Source: Apostichopus californicus (taxonomy: Eukaryota > Echinodermata > Holothuroidea > Aspidochirotida > Stichopodidae). Taken from it: DNA of 22,633 nt. Below, in pieces: positions 18,490 through 22,633 of the stretch (positions are counted from its first letter, which is position 1; the number at the start of each line of letters is the position of its first letter). Location of the stretch: NCBI GenBank assembly GCA_020650975.1, contig JAIPMN010037426.1:5933-28565 (forward strand), in the 5' to 3' direction. The notes under the pieces are model-generated. The model saw only the letters and a list, made by a program, of their open reading frames with translations, was not told where the DNA came from and did not search any database. The translations under genes and the position numbers were made by a program.

Positions 18490-20265
18490 ACTTTTGGGAA
18501 GACTTTTCGACAGTCGAGTCCGCGAGTTCAGAAGCAATCTACCTGTGCCTGAGCCACTATCCAAACCTGACCAACCACCGTACCGCTAACCAGAGTTCAC
18601 TCCAACTACTGAAGAGTTTGTCGAGAAACTGGTCCAATCTTCAACATCATGCAAACTCGACACCTTACCTACCACACGAAGAACTGCTAAGAGGTCACAG
18701 TGACGATATTGACTATGATCATCAACTCTTCTCTCGCGAGTGGAATCTTCCCAACAAGTATCAAACTCGCAGTAATATGCCATCTGCTAAAGAAGGCAAA
18801 TATAGATGGTGACGTGCTGAAGAACTATTGTCCAGTTGCGAATATTCCATACACAGCAAAGCTCATAGAACAGACCGCGAAGAAGCAAATCGATGCGCAT
18901 CTCGCTAAACATAGACTTCTCAGACCGCACTAATGCGTGTCCATCACGACATAATGGTAGCCCTATACAAGTAAGTAGACGTCTTACTCTTACTGTTGGA
19001 CTGGAGCGCCGCTTTTGAATCCATTGACCACGACATCCTGCTCTATCGCCTCAAGTTTGTCTTTAGTTTCACTGCTACCGTTCTAGAATGGTTCAGGTTA
19101 CGGACAGAAACCAGTATGTGCCAATTGCGTCCAACGAAACAGACCAGACCACGCCCATTTGCAGGTTCCCGCAAGGAACGACGCTCGAACCAATACTTTT
19201 CATCCTCTACACGGTTCCACTTGAGGAGATCATCATTCGTCACGGATCATCGCATTCAAACACAAGAGTGATGCTCAACCTAGAATCGAAGCGTGTATAG
19301 ATGCGATAACAGCCTGAGAAACAATTTACTGGTGCTAAATGACAGTAAAACTGAAGTTATTGAATTCACTTCCAAATTCAAGACGCTGATAAACTAGAAT
19401 TGCTTCGTGCAGGGCCTCCCGAAGTTATCGGTACCACTAGTTCGGAGTGTAGTATATTTCGATAAATCTGGCCTCATTGACGAATATTAAACACATATGC
19501 AAATCTGCTTTATTTGGTATATAGAATATTGGTCGAATTCGTCCTGTTTTAGACCGCACCCTCACAGGACGCTTAGTACATGCCTTTATTACCTCACGCC
19601 TTGACAATTGTAATGCTCTCCTGCACGGTTTCTCTTAAACTGGACTTCTTCCTCTTCAGAACTCTGCCGCACGTATGATCACTCTTTCTCGTCATGAGCA
19701 CGTCACTGCTATTCTCTATGATCTAGATTGGTTGCATATTCACCAACGCATAAAATTCATTATTTGAAATATTGCATTTAAATGCTTGCACGGAATGGCA
19801 CCTTCTTACCTGTCTGAGTTGATCACACCTCGAGTACCCAACGCACCCATCGCCCTAAGCCTATTACCCTCGTTCCACGAAGCACGAATAACAAGAGGCA
19901 CTATGGCCCACTTTTTCTGTCGCCGCACCTGATCTATGGAACGTGCTTCCTTCCGAAATTCGCATAATCAGACTTCACCTCCTTCAAATCACGCCTAAAA
20001 ACGCATCTCATTCACAAGCACTATGACGGTTTTTAAGTGTTTCTGATATTTTGGTTTTTAAGATACATTTTGCTTTTACTGGATAATTTTAAGTAGTACA
20101 CATATCTTTTTCTAATTTTATGCTTTACCGGTACTTATTATCAGTTTCATAATCTTTATTAATTGGTTTATTCTGTTATACTGTATTGCATATTATAGAT
20201 CGTCTGAAAAGCGCACAGATGCATCGTGCGTGGTGCGCTAGAAAAATATATATTTACATTACATG
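18490..20265 (+). pseudogene. CR1-like non-LTR retrotransposon, RT to 3' end
   Basis: Pieces in order on plus: VREFRSNLPVPEPLSKPDQP (about 18520), TTEEFVEKLVQSSTSCKLD, ILTMIINSSLASGIFPTSIK and LKNYCPVANIPYTAKLIEQT (18703-18880), TALMRVHHDI (about 18925), LLLDWSAAFESIDHDILLYR (motif A), TDRNQYVPI, FPQGTTLEPILFILYT (motif B), LVLNDSKTEVIEFTSKFK (about 19328), then HICKSALFGI, RLVHAFITSRLDNCNALLHG, LPLQNSAARMI, FKCLHGMAPSYLSELITPRV and LWNVLPSEIR-like remains. This is the RT and C-terminal region of CR1/Rex-like elements. The YADD segment is missing, and there is an internal deletion before TALMRV. The 3' end with GTGCGCTAGAAAAATATA near 20240 resembles the terminal region of such elements. Many frameshifts; the endonuclease end is absent. 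Confidence 0.87.
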
Positions 20266-22633
20266 ACGCACGTTTCTTACAAACATGGAAAGCTGCAGCG
20301 GTTCATTACCAGGCATTCTTAATTCAGACCTTAATTCTTAGCAGACACATTTTGTTAGGAAATGCAGTGTGTTAGCTCTGAGCCTGCATGCAATTTTGAT
20401 CATGCAAAATGATTTTGAATGCAACATTTTCGGCCCACTTTACACGCAAGCCTTCGCACTCCATGCCATGATGACCATTATATAGGACAATAATACATTA
20501 AATTGTTTGCAAACTTGTTAAAATAATATATATATATATCTCTTACATCTTCAATCCTGCCATATCAATTAGTGCATTCACCCTCTCCTTTCCCAAATCA
20601 GCAGGCCCTTGATATTATTTGCTTTTATGAAAAGGGGTAAAATGCAATTTTCAGACCAACTTAATGTGCAATGCTCAATGCTAGTTGGGGAAAATTTTGA
20701 GGTTCATTCCAAAGTCCGTCATTTTATACATATTCGATATCTTTTGGTGGGTAATTTTGAACAGTCACGCCAGAATTGTAGGAGGAGGCTATTAACCCAA
20801 ACAAAAGAACACTGTTGAGATTGTTTAGATTTGATAACTATTTCTCCTTGGTGTGTTTAAAACGGAATGATGATCATGTAATATCATGAGTAACAATCCA
20901 AGCATGATGTCCATGGCTGTAGTATTGGTCATTACACAAACTTTTTTTGCTGCACTTCGCGCTCACCCATTGAAGGTATGTTGGTTTTCTATATTAAAGC
21001 ATTTACAAGGAGTAATGATTCTGAAAAATGCTTTTTCGAAGTGCCTCATGCACATCCAGTGTCATTTGGAGGTCAGCTAAAAGCCTCATGATCGTGTCCC
21101 AACTTTGTAACTATCCCAGATATTCTGATGGTTTACCCTTTGGACCCACCTGGATGTTGCCCATGGACCCCACCGGGGAGCCTGTAACAGGCCCCTGGAC
21201 CTGACAGCGTCAGGGGAACTTTCCCTCATTTTTACTTTCATCCGGCTTTCATGAAGACTTGCTTCACCTCTGTATCACTGTACAATGAGGCGAAAATTGT
21301 ATAAGGGGATGGATTTTTTTGTGTGTGCTTAGATTGATTGCTGCCTCAGGGAAGGAAAATAGCAAGTATTCAGCTGATGGGTATGGTCGGTGAGCTTGTT
21401 TTGAAATATAATAAACAGAAACATATGGGGTACAACTACCACTTGTTTTTTGTTCTTAGTATCCTTTCATGTCCAAAAGAAACCAGGATAAATTTGATTT
21501 GATTAGTGTGCAGCATTGACAATTATATTGAAGACTAGGCAATGTGCCTGGTAGTTTATGTATGTGTTTAGTGTTGGTTAACTTCTAAAACTTGGTCAGG
21601 ACATGTTACATTTCCCAATTTTTGCATTCAAAAAGAAAATTGGGGTACAAACCAGAGACAGTCAAATATGTTCCATGTTCCATGCTACTTTCCCATGGCA
21701 GTTCAAGAATCTACAATACATCTGGTGATGAAAGTGTTGTGAGAGAGAACGAAATTAACACCTTACAGTTGAAAGTGGCATTCAGTTCACTTTATGCAAA
21801 TAACTGTAAATGACCTAGCAGAAAGCTGCTGTTCCAAGATTTAACTCAAAAGAAATGGAATCTGCCTATGATTAAGAAGGTTTCATAGTACATGGTATCT
21901 TCCCAAATCATCATGTAGTACATAAAGGGTCATATTGATTCTATTACAAAGCAATCGAAGACCTTCTTTCCCACATCATTACAGACTGCCACAAGAAATC
22001 CTGTAGATAATGAACTTGGAAAGGTAAGTGATGATGAACCTGGTTCTTTCTGTGTATTAGTTCATTTACACAAATAATCAGTTAAACCAAGGGAGGGCCA
22101 CAGGATACAGGTTTTTCCAACATGCGTATCTTTAACATCCACTTGGCATTTGAATCTTGGACTAGTCGTTAAATATATTTCCAAAAGCAAATCTTTGTAT
22201 GAACTTGGCTAAACATTCTGGTAATCGTTTAACATATAACTTCGTTTTAAAATCCACACACTTCCAATAATTTCCTCATATTACTAAGTAGTGACAGCTA
22301 CTCTCGGCTGCCCGACTCCATGCCAACTGCAGGCATCACTATACCCACCAATGATTTGAACATTACTTATTTTAAAAAGAAAAGGTGGGGAGAGAAAGTG
22401 TGCATCTGACTGTTAGTCCTACAATTTATCATTAAGTAATAAAACTGATTTATAATCTGGTACTGTAGGTTCCGTTAAGACTGCGAAATGTAACCCAATT
22501 AAACGATGGCATTTAAGAAGACAGCTCTAGAGCAGAAGAAGTAGGGAGTGACTACTCACCAACGTGTGAAAGTGGAAGTGTTTCAGAAAGTTGCATGTAG
22601 ATGCACTTCAGATGAGGAATGTAATTATATATA
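20266..22633. other. Non-coding region, nothing recognised
   Basis: About 2.4 kb without a recognised family. Short frames (64-73 codons) have no motif. A TA run lies at about 20526-20539. A GC-richer patch at 21130-21225 contains the small palindrome CTGACAGCGTCAG; it could hold an exon, but I see no splice-site pair that supports one. Confidence 0.5.

Noticed and set aside
21130..21225. GC-richer patch with CTGACAGCGTCAG as a host exon or hairpin RNA
   Set aside because: The stem is only 5 bp and no splice pair or conserved motif supports an exon.

Overview
This window looks like an intergenic or intronic stretch of a metazoan nuclear genome, most likely a marine invertebrate; I cannot fix the phylum. 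The reasons are the AT-rich non-coding background, simple repeats, a sequencing gap (Ns at 11698-11707), a good spliceosomal acceptor, and a dense collection of decayed eukaryotic transposable elements. No intact host gene is visible. Nearly every recognisable coding segment is a broken mobile-element gene; the rest are short unrecognised ORFs.

Layout. 1-970: nothing recognised. 974-2899 (+): a FLYWCH/MULE-type transposase gene in two pieces, with a plausible 3' exon at 2643-2899 and two compensating frameshifts. 2900-4980: nothing recognised. About 4985-8040: a tandem array with 295-300 bp and about 400 bp units, split at a TTAA site by a 1.3 kb DNA transposon (5905-7228) that has a THAP-domain remnant on + and a P2X7-C-terminus-like cysteine domain on -. 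8041-10180: two short unrecognised ORFs and a TATACG-rich patch. 10185-10883: a solitary relative of the array unit, full of AGGTCA direct repeats and ending in a CA repeat and a perfect hairpin. 11545-12333: purine-rich tracts around the assembly gap. 12407-12726: a minisatellite with a 94-bp higher-order period, running straight into a probable non-LTR retrotransposon fragment (12723-12980).

13836-20265 is an almost continuous graveyard: Ty3/gypsy protease-RT (+), a Polinton/Maverick-like cluster (-: an 'LVNDLLRQR' protein, a small basic protein, a protein-primed family B DNA polymerase C-terminus), a BEL/Pao RNase H-integrase segment (-), and a CR1-like non-LTR retrotransposon (+). 20266-22633: nothing recognised.

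How the parts relate: these are layered insertions, not a pathway. The two ends of the tandem array on either side of the TTAA element fit together as one older array, which dates the insertion after array formation. The three Polinton-like genes share a strand and two of them are separated by only 8 bp, as expected for one compact element. The array and its relative at 10.3 kb carry many direct repeats of nuclear-receptor half-sites (DR1, DR4, DR5), the most interesting possible function in the window. Family assignments rest on motif recognition by eye, without any database search.
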